Source: an uncultured Shimia sp. (GTDB lineage: Bacteria; Pseudomonadota; Alphaproteobacteria; Rhodobacterales; Rhodobacteraceae). From it: a DNA stretch of 49,793 bases. The notes under the pieces are model-generated. The model ran no database searches and was not told the DNA's origin. It saw nothing but the letters and a program-made list of their open reading frames with translations. The translations under genes were made by a program, and so were the position numbers. The DNA is taken from positions 1 to 49,793 of the forward strand of contig NZ_CAJXIV010000017.1 in assembly GCF_913054185.1 (NCBI RefSeq), given 5' to 3'. This document shows positions 25,533 through 34,572 of the stretch, one piece after another; position 1 is the first letter of the stretch; every line of letters starts with the position of its first letter.

Positions 25533-25837
25533 CAGCGTTGCGCTTTCTGTGCCAATACAAACTCGACGTCCATCATCGAAATCTCTTTCAAGATGTCCTG
25601 CCGTCGATTTTTTTCAGCAGTCTCGTGCAATTCTTCCCGAACCCAGTTCAAATCCCGCGACAGCGACACAAACTCCGGAGCCCAACCGACCTCCCCCATC
25701 AGTCGATTGAGTCGCGCATTGTCAACGTCATCCTCTTTGGGCAAAGGCCCGCCCACTGCCTTAAGGTTACCAAACGCACCTATGGCTTCCGCCTCGCGGA
25801 TTTTCTGGTCGATCAGATCGATAGGTGGTCGGTCCAT
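25532..25837 (-). CDS. DUF1992 protein (DNAJC28-like conserved domain)
   Basis: 101 residues. MDRPPIDLIDQKIREAEAIGAFGNLKAVGGPLP is the hallmark start of DUF1992 (shortened here: the DLID.KI.EA...G.F..L.G.GKPL pattern, with GGPLP instead of GKPL). Helical, charged, no signal peptide. The domain is also found in the eukaryotic DNAJC28 group, but there is no J domain here. Function unknown. Start 25837 fits the family; the frame open to 25882 would overlap a terminator. Coupled to SRAP by a TGATG overlap. Confidence 0.86.
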   Translation of the reverse strand: MDRPPIDLIDQKIREAEAIGAFGNLKAVGGPLPKEDDVDNARLNRLMGEVGWAPEFVSLSRDLNWVREELHETAEKNRRQDILKEISMMDVEFVLAQKAQR

Positions 25838-25855
25838 GGCTGCCTCAAAAGAAAA

Positions 25856-25879
25856 CCCCCGCCAGTTTCCTAGCGGGGG
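25856..25879 (-). terminator. Rho-independent terminator of the 5'-nucleotidase gene
   Basis: CCCCCGC (25856-25862) and GCGGGGG (25873-25879) form a 7-base GC stem with a 10-base loop. On the minus strand it is followed by TTTTCTTTT. It lies 24 bases past the nucleotidase stop and just before the DUF1992 start. Confidence 0.85.
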
Positions 25880-25902
25880 CATAAATCGTCAAGTCAGACG
25901 AC

Positions 25903-27462
25903 TTACTTAATGGTGATACGGCCATCCAAAAATGGCTTGAACGGGCCTTGAGCCGCCAGATACTCAGCGGTTACATCCGCCAGGTCCGGACCATAATCAT
26001 AAGCGTTCTGCGCATCGCGGAACATTTTGTAGCCGTCGCCGCCATTACGCACATAGTTGTTGGACACCACGCTATAAAGTTTGCCAGCGTCGATTGGCTC
26101 ACCGCCAACCATCACGTCACTCACACGGCTGCCAGCTTCCTTGCTCGCATCAAACGCATAGGACATGCCCGCGACCTGTGGGAACCGACCGGCACCTTCT
26201 TCGTGCTGGCTCACTCCATTTTCCAGAGCGGCAACAATGGTTTCGCCTGTTACTTGGAAAGTGGACAGTGTGTTCTGGAACGGCAGCACGGTCAGCACTT
26301 CGCCCATGGTCACCTCACCCGCATCAATGGAAGCGCGAATGCCGCCACCGTTTTGGATGGCAATCTGCACGCCTTGGTCTTTCACACGGTCCAGCATCGC
26401 GTCGGCAATCAGATTGCCCATGGTGCATTCTCCAGCACGGCAGGAGCCACGCTCACCGTCAATCGCTTCTGCTGTCTCCGCGACCACCCGCTTGCGGATT
26501 TCTTCCAACGGTGCCGCAGCTTCAGCAATACGCGCTTTGGTGGCTTCATCTTCGGCCACGGCTGCATCCATAATGATCGGTTCACCGGCGGCTTCCACAA
26601 TTTCGCCTGCGTCGTTGAAGGTCACGTTCAACTCGCCAAGGAACTTGCCATACGCGTAGGCAGACACAATTGCAGTGCTGCCAACCATGGTTGGGTATGG
26701 GCCTTCGGCACGATCAGACGTGTTGGACAGCAGCGTGTTGGAGTGCCCACCTACAATCACGTCCACACCAGTGGTGTTTGCCGCAACCTGTTGGTCCACA
26801 CCGTAACCAGAGTGGCTCAGCACGATGATTTTGTTCACACCCATCTCGGTGAGTTTATCGACCTCACCCTGAACCGCTTCTGACGGGTCAGTGAATGTAA
26901 TGTTTGGACCTGGGCTCGCAAGCTCGTCGGTGTCCTGTGGGGTAAGTCCAATGAGACCAATCTTTTCGCCGCCGCGCTCAATCACAGTGGATTTGAGAAG
27001 TTTATCCGCCAGAAGTTCTTCACCGGAGAAATCTGCGTTGGACATCAGAACAGGAAAATTCACCGCATCCATGAAGCCACGCAGAACTTCTGGGCCGTCG
27101 TCAAACTCGTGGTTGCCAACGGTCATGCCGTCGTACCCAAGCTTGTTCATCATTTCCGCCGCAAGTTTACCTTTGTAGTAGGTATAAAACAGCGTGCCCT
27201 GGAATTGGTCACCACCGTCCACAAGGATCGAGTTGTTAGAACGGGCACGGGCATCAGCCAGCGCAGTCACCAAACGCGCAGAACCGCCAAAGCACTTGCC
27301 CTCCGCGTTGGACTCTTCGCCACAACCGGAGTCGTATTTGGAAATAGGCTCAAATCGAGCATGGAAATCATTGGTGTGCAAAACTGTCAGCGTATAATCC
27401 GCTGCGGCCATACCGGCTGTTACGGCCAGTGCTGCCGCCCCTGTCATCAAACGAGCAATCAT
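25903..27462 (-). CDS. Exported 5'-nucleotidase / metallophosphatase
   Basis: 519 residues with a signal peptide (MIARLMTGAAALAVTAGMAAA), so periplasmic. The N-terminal calcineurin-like domain (about 24-270) has all metal motifs: TNDFHARFEP, DGGDQFQGT, VGNHEFDDG, LSHSGYG and VGGHSN. The C-terminal 5'-nucleotidase domain (about 330-500) has AIQNGGGIRASI, VLPFQNTL and NNYVRNGGDGY, which bind the nucleoside. It would hydrolyse extracellular nucleotides to scavenge phosphate and nucleoside. AGAGGGG precedes the ATG. Single-gene unit; no Pho box was recognised. Confidence 0.93.
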   Translation of the reverse strand: MIARLMTGAAALAVTAGMAAADYTLTVLHTNDFHARFEPISKYDSGCGEESNAEGKCFGGSARLVTALADARARSNNSILVDGGDQFQGTLFYTYYKGKLAAEMMNKLGYDGMTVGNHEFDDGPEVLRGFMDAVNFPVLMSNADFSGEELLADKLLKSTVIERGGEKIGLIGLTPQDTDELASPGPNITFTDPSEAVQGEVDKLTEMGVNKIIVLSHSGYGVDQQVAANTTGVDVIVGGHSNTLLSNTSDRAEGPYPTMVGSTAIVSAYAYGKFLGELNVTFNDAGEIVEAAGEPIIMDAAVAEDEATKARIAEAAAPLEEIRKRVVAETAEAIDGERGSCRAGECTMGNLIADAMLDRVKDQGVQIAIQNGGGIRASIDAGEVTMGEVLTVLPFQNTLSTFQVTGETIVAALENGVSQHEEGAGRFPQVAGMSYAFDASKEAGSRVSDVMVGGEPIDAGKLYSVVSNNYVRNGGDGYKMFRDAQNAYDYGPDLADVTAEYLAAQGPFKPFLDGRITIK

Positions 27463-27584
27463 GGAGAATCCCCTCTCTTTTTATCATTCAGTCAATATCG
27501 TGCCGTTTAAACGGCTCAAATGTCAAAGATATTACATCTAAGGACACGCTTGACCTAGCCCCTTGTCCGTTGCATGAGCAGGCC

Positions 27585-27926
27585 ATGCTGATCTTCAAGA
27601 TATTCCGCTCCGATGAATGGGCGGCCCTGCGTGCCAACGGGCAATCCGCCGGCGCCCCCGTTGATGTGGCCGATGGCTACATTCATTTCTCCACTGCAAA
27701 GCAAGCCGCTGAAACTGCGGCCAAGCATTTCGCGGGCGAAGGGGACTTATTCCTTTTGGCCTGCGAAGCGGCATCGTTGGGGGAGGAACTAAAATGGGAA
27801 GTTTCCCGCGGTGGCGCGGAGTTTCCACATCTGTACCGCGAGTTCCGCTTGTCTGATGTGACCTGGGCCCAACCTCTGCCGTTGATTGACGGAAAACATG
27901 AGTTTCCTGCCGGAGTATTATCATGA
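27585..27926 (+). CDS. DUF952 family protein
   Basis: 113 residues, cytoplasmic. The DUF952 pattern is present: (I)[52 protein letters not shown], and [13 protein letters not shown]. The fold is reported to resemble ADP-ribosyltransferase-like proteins, but the role is unknown. Start 27585 (MLIFKIFR) was chosen over 27429, whose extra residues do not fit the family. Its stop overlaps the pyrD start (ATGA), the common arrangement in related bacteria. Confidence 0.88.
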   Translation: MLIFKIFRSDEWAALRANGQSAGAPVDVADGYIHFSTAKQAAETAAKHFAGEGDLFLLACEAASLGEELKWEVSRGGAEFPHLYREFRLSDVTWAQPLPLIDGKHEFPAGVLS

Positions 27927-28990
27927 TTCTGAAACGAGGTCTCGAAGCTTTCGGAATGAACGTGCTGCGCAGCATGGATCCCGAAAAATCACATGGACTG
28001 GCGCTTAAGGCACTGGAAATGGGCCTAGGAAATGCGCCCGGAACCATTACGTCTTCACGCCTAAAGACAAATTTAGTCGGACTCGAGTTGCCAAATCCGG
28101 TTGGCCTCGCGGCAGGTTTTGACAAAAATGCCACTGCGTTGGCCGCGCTGTCTAAATCCGGTTTTGGCTTTATTGAAGTAGGCGCAGCCACACCACGTCC
28201 GCAGCCAGGAAACCCAAAACCTCGCCTCTTCCGCCTGACCGAAGACAAAGCCGCGATCAACCGATTTGGGTTTAACAACGACGGCATGGAGACAATCGGC
28301 GCAAGGCTTGCGCACCGGCCCAAAGATGCCGTGATCGGCCTCAATTTGGGCGCCAACAAAGACAGCGAGAACCGTGCCGAGGATTTTGCACGCGTACTGG
28401 CGCACTGCGGCGCACATCTAGATTTTGCCACCGTGAACGTCAGTTCTCCGAACACCGAAAAATTGCGTGATCTACAAGGCAAAGCGGCGCTCTCAGCACT
28501 TTTGGCTGGCGTTATGGAAGCCCGTGAAGGCCTAGATCGCAAGATCCCAGTATTTTTGAAAATCGCACCGGATCTGACGGAGACAGAGCTCTCTGAAATT
28601 GCCGAAGTGGCTGCTGAAAGTGGTCTAGACGCAATCATCGCAAGCAACACAACCCTGTCTCGCGAAGGCCTCGTGAGTGCCCACAAAGATCAAGCCGGCG
28701 GACTGTCCGGCGCGCCGCTGTTTGAAAAGTCCACCCGTGTTCTGGCGCGGTTGTCCAAATTAACGGAAGGCACCATACCTCTGGTTGGCGTTGGCGGAGT
28801 TAGCACAGCAGAGCAAGCCTACGCCAAAATTTGCGCCGGCGCGAGTGCAGTGCAACTCTATACCGCCTTGGTGTTTAGCGGCTTCTCTCTTGCGGAAACC
28901 ATCATTCGCGACTTGGACAAACTTCTGCAAAACGACGGGTTTGACAATGTTTCGGAGGCTGTGGGCAGCAAACGTGAGGGCTGGCTATGA
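27923..28990 (+). CDS. pyrD: Dihydroorotate dehydrogenase (quinone), class 2
   Basis: 355 residues, membrane-associated flavoprotein of pyrimidine synthesis, passing electrons from dihydroorotate to quinone. The class 2 N-terminal helix region is present ([21 protein letters not shown]), then the FMN site [17 protein letters not shown], the catalytic-base region [14 protein letters not shown] (Ser), [15 protein letters not shown] and [13 protein letters not shown]. The gene is joined to DUF952 before it and arsC after it by ATGA overlaps, so it is the centre of a three-gene operon. Confidence 0.96.
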   Translation: MILKRGLEAFGMNVLRSMDPEKSHGLALKALEMGLGNAPGTITSSRLKTNLVGLELPNPVGLAAGFDKNATALAALSKSGFGFIEVGAATPRPQPGNPKPRLFRLTEDKAAINRFGFNNDGMETIGARLAHRPKDAVIGLNLGANKDSENRAEDFARVLAHCGAHLDFATVNVSSPNTEKLRDLQGKAALSALLAGVMEAREGLDRKIPVFLKIAPDLTETELSEIAEVAAESGLDAIIASNTTLSREGLVSAHKDQAGGLSGAPLFEKSTRVLARLSKLTEGTIPLVGVGGVSTAEQAYAKICAGASAVQLYTALVFSGFSLAETIIRDLDKLLQNDGFDNVSEAVGSKREGWL

Positions 28991-29325
28991 TCTGCATTTG
29001 GCACAACCCACGCTGCTCTAAGTCCCGACAAACTCTGGCACTTGTTGAGGAAAAAGGCGACGTTACTGTGCGTCTTTACCTCGAGGACACTCCAAGCCTA
29101 GAGGAACTGGCATCGGTCAAAGCCCTCCTAGGCGTGACCACTATCGAAATGATGCGCCCAAAGGAGGCGCTGTTCAAAGAGCTTGGCCTCTCCAAATCGG
29201 ATGACGACGCCACGTTGCTGAGCGCAATGGCCGCACACCCAAAGCTGATTGAACGCCCAATCGTGATCGCCAACGACAAAGCCGCATTTGGCCGTCCGCC
29301 AGAAGCGGCTCTCGGCATTCTCTAA
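28987..29325 (+). CDS. arsC: ArsC-family reductase (glutaredoxin-dependent arsenate reductase type)
   Basis: 112 residues, thioredoxin-like fold. The N-terminal [19 protein letters not shown] carries the single reactive cysteine and downstream arginines; [17 protein letters not shown] near the end holds the family's RPIV and GRP motifs. This is the ArsC/YffB/Spx superfamily; HNPRCSKSR fits ArsC best. No ars operon genes are nearby, so a general detoxification role is inferred. ATGA overlap with pyrD. Confidence 0.86.
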   Translation: MICIWHNPRCSKSRQTLALVEEKGDVTVRLYLEDTPSLEELASVKALLGVTTIEMMRPKEALFKELGLSKSDDDATLLSAMAAHPKLIERPIVIANDKAAFGRPPEAALGIL

Positions 29326-29331
29326 AGGACG

Positions 29332-30525
29332 TTAGCCCGCCTGATACACAGCGCTGACTTCCGCCCGAATGATGCCTGCGATCAACACGCAATCCGCTTC
29401 CGAAAATGTGAGCGGGATGCGCATATCGACAATGCCTTTCAGAATGCGGTCCGTCTTTGGCATCGCTTCAGACGGCGCGTAGCGCCAACTGTCGTATCGG
29501 GACGTGAAGGCAACCGGTTCAGCGCCACCAAACCATTTGAGCTCGACCCCCCGCCTACCGCAGCGGGTCAGCACCTCGTTGATTTGCTCCTCCGACCAGT
29601 CCAGCAAAACGACCTGTATGGAGCTGCCAACGTATGCTTCCCCGTCAGGCCTCTCAACAACCGCAAGCCCTGGCGTTCCCCGCAACCCTGACAGCAAAAT
29701 GTCGTGCCGCGCATTCCAGGCTGCAACTTGCACATCCAACTCCCGCAATTGCGGCCGTAAAATAGCCGCGCGCAAATGATCCATCCGACCGGACACATTG
29801 GGGGTGTGGTACTTTATACGCTCAAACACCTCTGGAGACGGCGCAGCGCCATGCCGCTCATAAAGCATATAGCTACCCGATAACATCACCGCACGGGCCA
29901 TTAACTCTTCATCATCGCTGATCAAGAATCCGCCTTCCCCGGAGTTGATATGTTTATAAGTCTGCGTGGAATAACAAGCCATTGCGCCATGTCGCCCTGA
30001 GGGTATGTCCTTCCAGCCTCCCCCCATCGTATGCGCACAATCTTCGATCACTTTGACATTATGCGCGTCGCAGATCGCCATAAGCGCCTGCATGTCACAG
30101 ATATGCCCGCGCATATGAGACAACAGGAGGACATCCGCCTGGCCCGCCTTAGCTTCCAAGTCAGCCAGATCAATCACCAGCCCCGCCGTCACACCTACAA
30201 AAACCGGCACCGCACCGATGCTTGCAATCGCGCCCGGAACCGGAGCCAAAGTGAACGCGTTGGTCAAAACTCGATCGCCCGGCGTCACTTCCATCGCGCG
30301 TAGAGCACAGGCAAGCGCATACCCTCCTGAGGCCACCGCGAGGCAGAACTTGCTCCCGACGTAGGCTGCAAATTCCTGCTCGAGAAGCGAAACTTCACCA
30401 ATCTCGCCCTCCGAAAGGTTGTAGCGATGCAGCCTCCCATTTTTCATCACTGAAACAGCTGCTTCGATTGCCTCCTCGGAGATCGGCAACTGCTGGGTGA
30501 AATTGCCTGTAAAGTTTTCGCTCAT
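29332..30525 (-). CDS. DegT/DnrJ/EryC1/StrS-family PLP aminotransferase
   Basis: About 397 residues, cytoplasmic. Typical sugar aminotransferase layout: VASGGYALACAL binding PLP phosphate, LLSHMRGHICDM and IEDCAHTMGGG, and the Schiff-base Lys in TQTYKHINSGEGGFL. Family members aminate keto-sugars (dTDP or UDP linked) for cell surface glycans or natural products. Context gives no sugar nucleotide partners, only gph. The start is uncertain: ATG 30525 (MSENFTGNFTQQL) fits the family, but a TTG at 30588 in frame overlaps the gph stop as TTGA, hinting at coupled initiation; neither has a good ribosome site. Convergent with arsC with a 6-base gap. Confidence 0.84.
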   Translation of the reverse strand: MSENFTGNFTQQLPISEEAIEAAVSVMKNGRLHRYNLSEGEIGEVSLLEQEFAAYVGSKFCLAVASGGYALACALRAMEVTPGDRVLTNAFTLAPVPGAIASIGAVPVFVGVTAGLVIDLADLEAKAGQADVLLLSHMRGHICDMQALMAICDAHNVKVIEDCAHTMGGGWKDIPSGRHGAMACYSTQTYKHINSGEGGFLISDDEELMARAVMLSGSYMLYERHGAAPSPEVFERIKYHTPNVSGRMDHLRAAILRPQLRELDVQVAAWNARHDILLSGLRGTPGLAVVERPDGEAYVGSSIQVVLLDWSEEQINEVLTRCGRRGVELKWFGGAEPVAFTSRYDSWRYAPSEAMPKTDRILKGIVDMRIPLTFSEADCVLIAGIIRAEVSAVYQAG

Positions 30526-30584
30526 TTTTGGCACTCGCAGTTGGGTTGTCACATCAAGGATGGGTTGGCGACTTTCATTTGAAA

Positions 30585-31259
30585 TCAATTCGGGTTTTGG
30601 CCAATCAACGCAGCAACAAGCTGAGGTAGCGCCTCAAAGTCATGTAGCAATGCCTCAGGTTCCAGCGCGGCCATATCCTCGCCGCTTGGCCCAAAGGTCA
30701 CCAAAATGCTGGGCACCCCTGCGGCACGTGCCGTGTTCCTGTCCGTGTCGCTGTCACCAACAAGCACCGTTTGCGCTGGATCGCCGTTCAACCGCCGTGC
30801 AGTTTCCTGCAATGGCAAAGGATCGGGCTTGCGTACAGGCAAAGTGTCAGCGCCAACCAAAGCCCCAAAAGCCTCCCTGACACAAAGCGCATTCAAAAGT
30901 TGCTCAGCCAGAGCTTCCGGCTTGTTGGTACAGATGCCGACGCCGTATCCGCGTGATTTGAGTGTCTCAACCGCTTCCATGGCCCCATCGTATAGCACTG
31001 TGTGCGTCGCAATTGCACCACCATAAGCCTCTAACAAAATGGGATAATATTTAGTCACAACGGCCTCATCCAGTGCCTCTAAACGCGCAAGTCCTTCGGT
31101 CAACATGCGCCGTCCGCCACGCAAGGCGACGCCTGCGTCTCTTTCCACCGATAGAACATCCCCATGTCCCATATCGCGAAAACACACATTGGCAGCTTCA
31201 ATCAAATCACCGCTTGTGTCCGCAAGTGTTCCATCCAGATCAAAAACCACTGTTCTCAT
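30585..31259 (-). CDS. gph: Phosphoglycolate phosphatase-like HAD hydrolase
   Basis: 224 residues, cytoplasmic HAD phosphatase with a cap domain. Motif I VVFDLDGTLADT (Asp nucleophile), motif II TNKPEALAEQLL, the RKPDPLPL lysine motif, and motif III/IV VGDSDTDRNTARAAG. Length and sequence fit Gph, which removes 2-phosphoglycolate. Other phosphosugars are possible. Its stop overlaps a TTG start of the aminotransferase, so the two form a small operon. Confidence 0.88.
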   Translation of the reverse strand: MRTVVFDLDGTLADTSGDLIEAANVCFRDMGHGDVLSVERDAGVALRGGRRMLTEGLARLEALDEAVVTKYYPILLEAYGGAIATHTVLYDGAMEAVETLKSRGYGVGICTNKPEALAEQLLNALCVREAFGALVGADTLPVRKPDPLPLQETARRLNGDPAQTVLVGDSDTDRNTARAAGVPSILVTFGPSGEDMAALEPEALLHDFEALPQLVAALIGQNPN

Positions 31260-31393
31260 GTAGTGCTCCCTGCCGCCTGCGCGACTTCCCGCGCATCGCT
31301 GTTACAGGGCGCAACCTGAATTGATGGCCGTTGGCCTTGCACCCTTCCTGCACTCGGATAAAACGGGGGCAATAGAAATAAAAGAGAAATCAG

Positions 31394-32749
31394 ATGAGCA
31401 TTGCACTTGTCATCCTCGCCGCAGGCAAAGGCACACGGATGAATTCAGACCTGCCGAAGGTTCTGCACCCCATCGCCAACGCACCCATGTTGGTCCACGC
31501 CATGCAGGCTGGTACCGCTTTGGCACCGGAGCGCGTCGTGGTTGTGGCTGGGCACGGGTTTGACGCGGTGCAATCCGCCGCAGAAGATTTTAACGAAGAA
31601 GTCGTTGTCGTCGAGCAAAAAGAGCAAAACGGCACCGCCCATGCGGTTGAGGTTTGCCGTGAAGCGCTCAAAGACTTTGGCGGCGATGTAATTGTCCTGT
31701 TTGGCGACACGCCCTTTGTTAGGGCCGAAACATTGAAATCCATGGTGGCCGCTAAGGCCGAAAACGCCGTGGTTGTTTTGGGCTTTGAAGCGGCGGATCC
31801 AGGAAAATACGGCCGATTGCTCATGTCAGGCGACCAGCTGGATCGGATCGTCGAGTTTGCCGATGCCTCAGACGAGGAGCGCGCTGTAACCTTTTGCAAC
31901 TCCGGCGTTATGCTGGCTGATCGAGAAACGCTTTTCTCTTTGATCGATGACATTACTCCAAACAATGCGCAGGGCGAGTACTACCTTACCGATGTGGTTG
32001 GGCTGGCCCGTCAACGTGGGTTGGGTGTGACCGCCGTGGCGTGTGAGGAAAGTGAAACACTGGGGATCAATTCCCGGACCCATTTGGCAGAGGCAGAAGC
32101 GGTTTTTCAGGCCCGTGCGCGCCAAGAACTGATGGAATTGGGTGTAACGCTTCAGCAACCAGATACTGTGATGCTGTCTTTTGATACCGTCATTGGGCGC
32201 GACACAACAATTGAACCAAATGTCTATTTTGGCTCCGGAGTGACCATAGAATCCGGCACGCGCATTCGGGCGTTCTCGCATCTCGAAGGGTGCCATGTTT
32301 CACGCGGGGCCGTAGTTGGACCGTACGCCCGCCTCCGGCCCGGCGCTGAGCTCTCAGAAAACGTGCATGTTGGTAACTTTGTTGAAATCAAAAACGCCGA
32401 CGTGGGCGAAGGCACCAAAGTGAACCACCTTTCCTATATCGGCGATGCAACATTGGGGGCTGGCACCAACATCGGTGCGGGTACAATCACTTGCAACTAC
32501 GACGGTGTCATGAAGCATCGAACTACAATTGGCGACAAAGTCTTTATCGGATCCAACACAATGTTTATTGCACCTGTTACCGTGGGCAACGAGGCCATGA
32601 CAGGCTCTGGTTCCGTGATTACCAAAGATGTACCAGATGCTGCGCTGGCAATTGCCCGCTCAGAGCAACAGACAAAACCAGGTGTTGCCCGAAAATTGTT
32701 CGAAATCTTAAAAAAGAAAAAACAAAAACGCGCATTGGAGAACAAATAA
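31394..32749 (+). CDS. glmU: Bifunctional UDP-N-acetylglucosamine pyrophosphorylase / glucosamine-1-P acetyltransferase
   Basis: 451 residues. The N-terminal nucleotidyltransferase domain (1 to about 230) opens LVILAAGKGTRMNSDLPKVLHP; the C-terminal left-handed beta-helix (about 250-445) has hexapeptide repeats (EIKNADVGEGTKVNHLSYIGDA, IGAGTITCNYDG shortened here in reading) with catalytic His and Tyr/Asn. It makes UDP-GlcNAc for peptidoglycan and LPS. The stop and the glmS start share an A (TAATG). Confidence 0.96.
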   Translation: MSIALVILAAGKGTRMNSDLPKVLHPIANAPMLVHAMQAGTALAPERVVVVAGHGFDAVQSAAEDFNEEVVVVEQKEQNGTAHAVEVCREALKDFGGDVIVLFGDTPFVRAETLKSMVAAKAENAVVVLGFEAADPGKYGRLLMSGDQLDRIVEFADASDEERAVTFCNSGVMLADRETLFSLIDDITPNNAQGEYYLTDVVGLARQRGLGVTAVACEESETLGINSRTHLAEAEAVFQARARQELMELGVTLQQPDTVMLSFDTVIGRDTTIEPNVYFGSGVTIESGTRIRAFSHLEGCHVSRGAVVGPYARLRPGAELSENVHVGNFVEIKNADVGEGTKVNHLSYIGDATLGAGTNIGAGTITCNYDGVMKHRTTIGDKVFIGSNTMFIAPVTVGNEAMTGSGSVITKDVPDAALAIARSEQQTKPGVARKLFEILKKKKQKRALENK

Positions 32750-34572
32750 TGTGTGGAATTGTTGGGGTACTCGGCGACCATGAAGTGGCACCAATCCTTG
32801 TTGAAGCGCTCAAACGGCTGGAATATCGAGGCTATGACAGCGCCGGCATAGCCACTGTTAACGACGGCACATTGGATCGCCGTCGTGCGGTGGGCAAGTT
32901 AGTCAATTTGTCTGATTTATTGGTTCACGAGCCATTGCGCGGCAAATCGGGGATTGGCCACACCCGTTGGGCGACACATGGTGCACCAACCATCACCAAT
33001 GCACACCCGCACCAAGCTGGTCCGGTCGCAGTTGTACACAACGGGATTGTCGAAAACTTCCGCGAACTCCGTGAAGAGCTTGCCGAAAAAGGCATCTCGT
33101 TTGTGACGGAAACCGACACTGAAACTATCGCTCTTGTCGCCCAATCACACATTCAGTCCGGCCTGCAACCAGTTGACGCGGCACTGAAAACGATCGAGCA
33201 ACTTGAAGGCGCTTTCGCATTGGTTTTTCTGTTTGAAGGGGAAGAAGATCTGATTATTGCCGCCCGCAAAGGCTCCCCATTGGCCATCGGGCACGGCGAT
33301 GGCGAAATGTTTGTTGGCTCTGATGCCATCGCGCTTGCCCCTCTCACCGACCGGATCACCTACCTAGAAGAAGGCGACAGCGCTGTTGTTACGCGCGCCA
33401 GCGTGACAATAAGGAACGACGCAGGCGAAACTGTTCAGCGAGAGTGCAAAACCATCAACATCGACCAAACACAGGTCGATAAGGGCGGTCATAAACACTT
33501 CATGGCCAAGGAGATTGCCGAACAACCAACGGTGCTGGGGGAGGCCATCCGGCACTACTTGCCGAACGATGGCACACAAATCCGACTTCCCGGCGGGGAC
33601 CTGGATTTTTCCAAAGTGAAACGACTGGTCATGGTGGCATGTGGCACTGCGTCTTATGCTTGCTTGACCGCAAAATATTGGTTTGAACAAATCGCTGGCA
33701 TTCCTGTCGAGGTGGATGTGGCATCCGAATTTCGCTATCGGGAACCTCCGATCACCGACGGTACCGTTGCACTTTTTGTGTCACAATCCGGTGAGACCGC
33801 AGACACACTGGCGGCGCTACGCTATTGCGCAGGCAAAGCCGACCAGATTGTCTCAGTCATCAATGTCCCCGAGAGCTCAATTGCCCGAGAAAGTGATCTT
33901 GCGCTGCCCATTCTCGCCGGAGCTGAGATCGGCGTGGCCTCAACCAAGGCCTTTACTTGCCAACTCAGTGTTCTCCTCATCCTCGCATTGAAAGCGGCGC
34001 AGGACCGCGGACGGCTTGAGACGGAGGAGTTAAACCACATCCTCGCTGATCTGCGTGCTTTGCCTGGCCTTATCAATCAAGCCATTGGATCTGAGTCTCA
34101 GATTGCACAAGTGGCGGCAAAACTGGCCGAAACGCGCGACATCCTGTTTTTGGGACGGGGCCGCATGTTCCCACTCGCCTTGGAAGGCGCTCTTAAGCTC
34201 AAAGAGATCAGCTACATACACGCAGAAGCTTATGCTTCAGGTGAGCTTAAACACGGACCGATCGCTCTCATTGACCAACATGTGCCTGTTGTTGTTCTGG
34301 CGCCTCACGACGAACTTTATGACAAGTCTATCTCCAACATGCAGGAGGTCATGGCACGCGCAGGCAAGGTGCTTTTGATAACAGATGCGAAAGGTTTGAA
34401 AGACGGAGCAGAAGGCACATGGGACACAATTCAGATGCCACAAGTCTCTGACATTCTGTCCCCCATTCTATATGCCATTCCAGCACAGTTGTTGGCTTAC
34501 CACACAGCTGTTGCAAAAGGGACGGACGTGGACCAACCCCGCAACCTCGCAAAATCGGTGACGGTGGAATAA
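32749..34572 (+). CDS. glmS: Glutamine-fructose-6-phosphate aminotransferase (isomerizing)
   Basis: 607 residues. MCGIVGVLGDHEV exposes Cys2, the nucleophile of the class II glutamine amidotransferase domain (1 to about 220, with RGYDSAGIAT and GHTRWATHGAP). Two SIS sugar-isomerase domains follow (about 280-420 and 455-595), and the end ...DQPRNLAKSVTVE is the conserved C-terminal tail. It makes glucosamine-6-phosphate, two steps before GlmU. No ribozyme-like leader can exist, because the start overlaps the glmU stop. The downstream alkD-type gene is coupled by TAATG. Confidence 0.97.
   Translation: MCGIVGVLGDHEVAPILVEALKRLEYRGYDSAGIATVNDGTLDRRRAVGKLVNLSDLLVHEPLRGKSGIGHTRWATHGAPTITNAHPHQAGPVAVVHNGIVENFRELREELAEKGISFVTETDTETIALVAQSHIQSGLQPVDAALKTIEQLEGAFALVFLFEGEEDLIIAARKGSPLAIGHGDGEMFVGSDAIALAPLTDRITYLEEGDSAVVTRASVTIRNDAGETVQRECKTINIDQTQVDKGGHKHFMAKEIAEQPTVLGEAIRHYLPNDGTQIRLPGGDLDFSKVKRLVMVACGTASYACLTAKYWFEQIAGIPVEVDVASEFRYREPPITDGTVALFVSQSGETADTLAALRYCAGKADQIVSVINVPESSIARESDLALPILAGAEIGVASTKAFTCQLSVLLILALKAAQDRGRLETEELNHILADLRALPGLINQAIGSESQIAQVAAKLAETRDILFLGRGRMFPLALEGALKLKEISYIHAEAYASGELKHGPIALIDQHVPVVVLAPHDELYDKSISNMQEVMARAGKVLLITDAKGLKDGAEGTWDTIQMPQVSDILSPILYAIPAQLLAYHTAVAKGTDVDQPRNLAKSVTVE

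Noticed and set aside
27595..28686. 363-codon minus-strand frame opposite DUF952/pyrD
   Set aside because: Antisense shadow of a clearly conserved pyrD; low-complexity Ser/Arg/Pro composition.
31260..31393. Possible riboswitch or glmS-type ribozyme leader before glmU-glmS
   Set aside because: No conserved ribozyme core or stable stem pattern seen; the glmS start overlaps glmU, so no leader exists for it.
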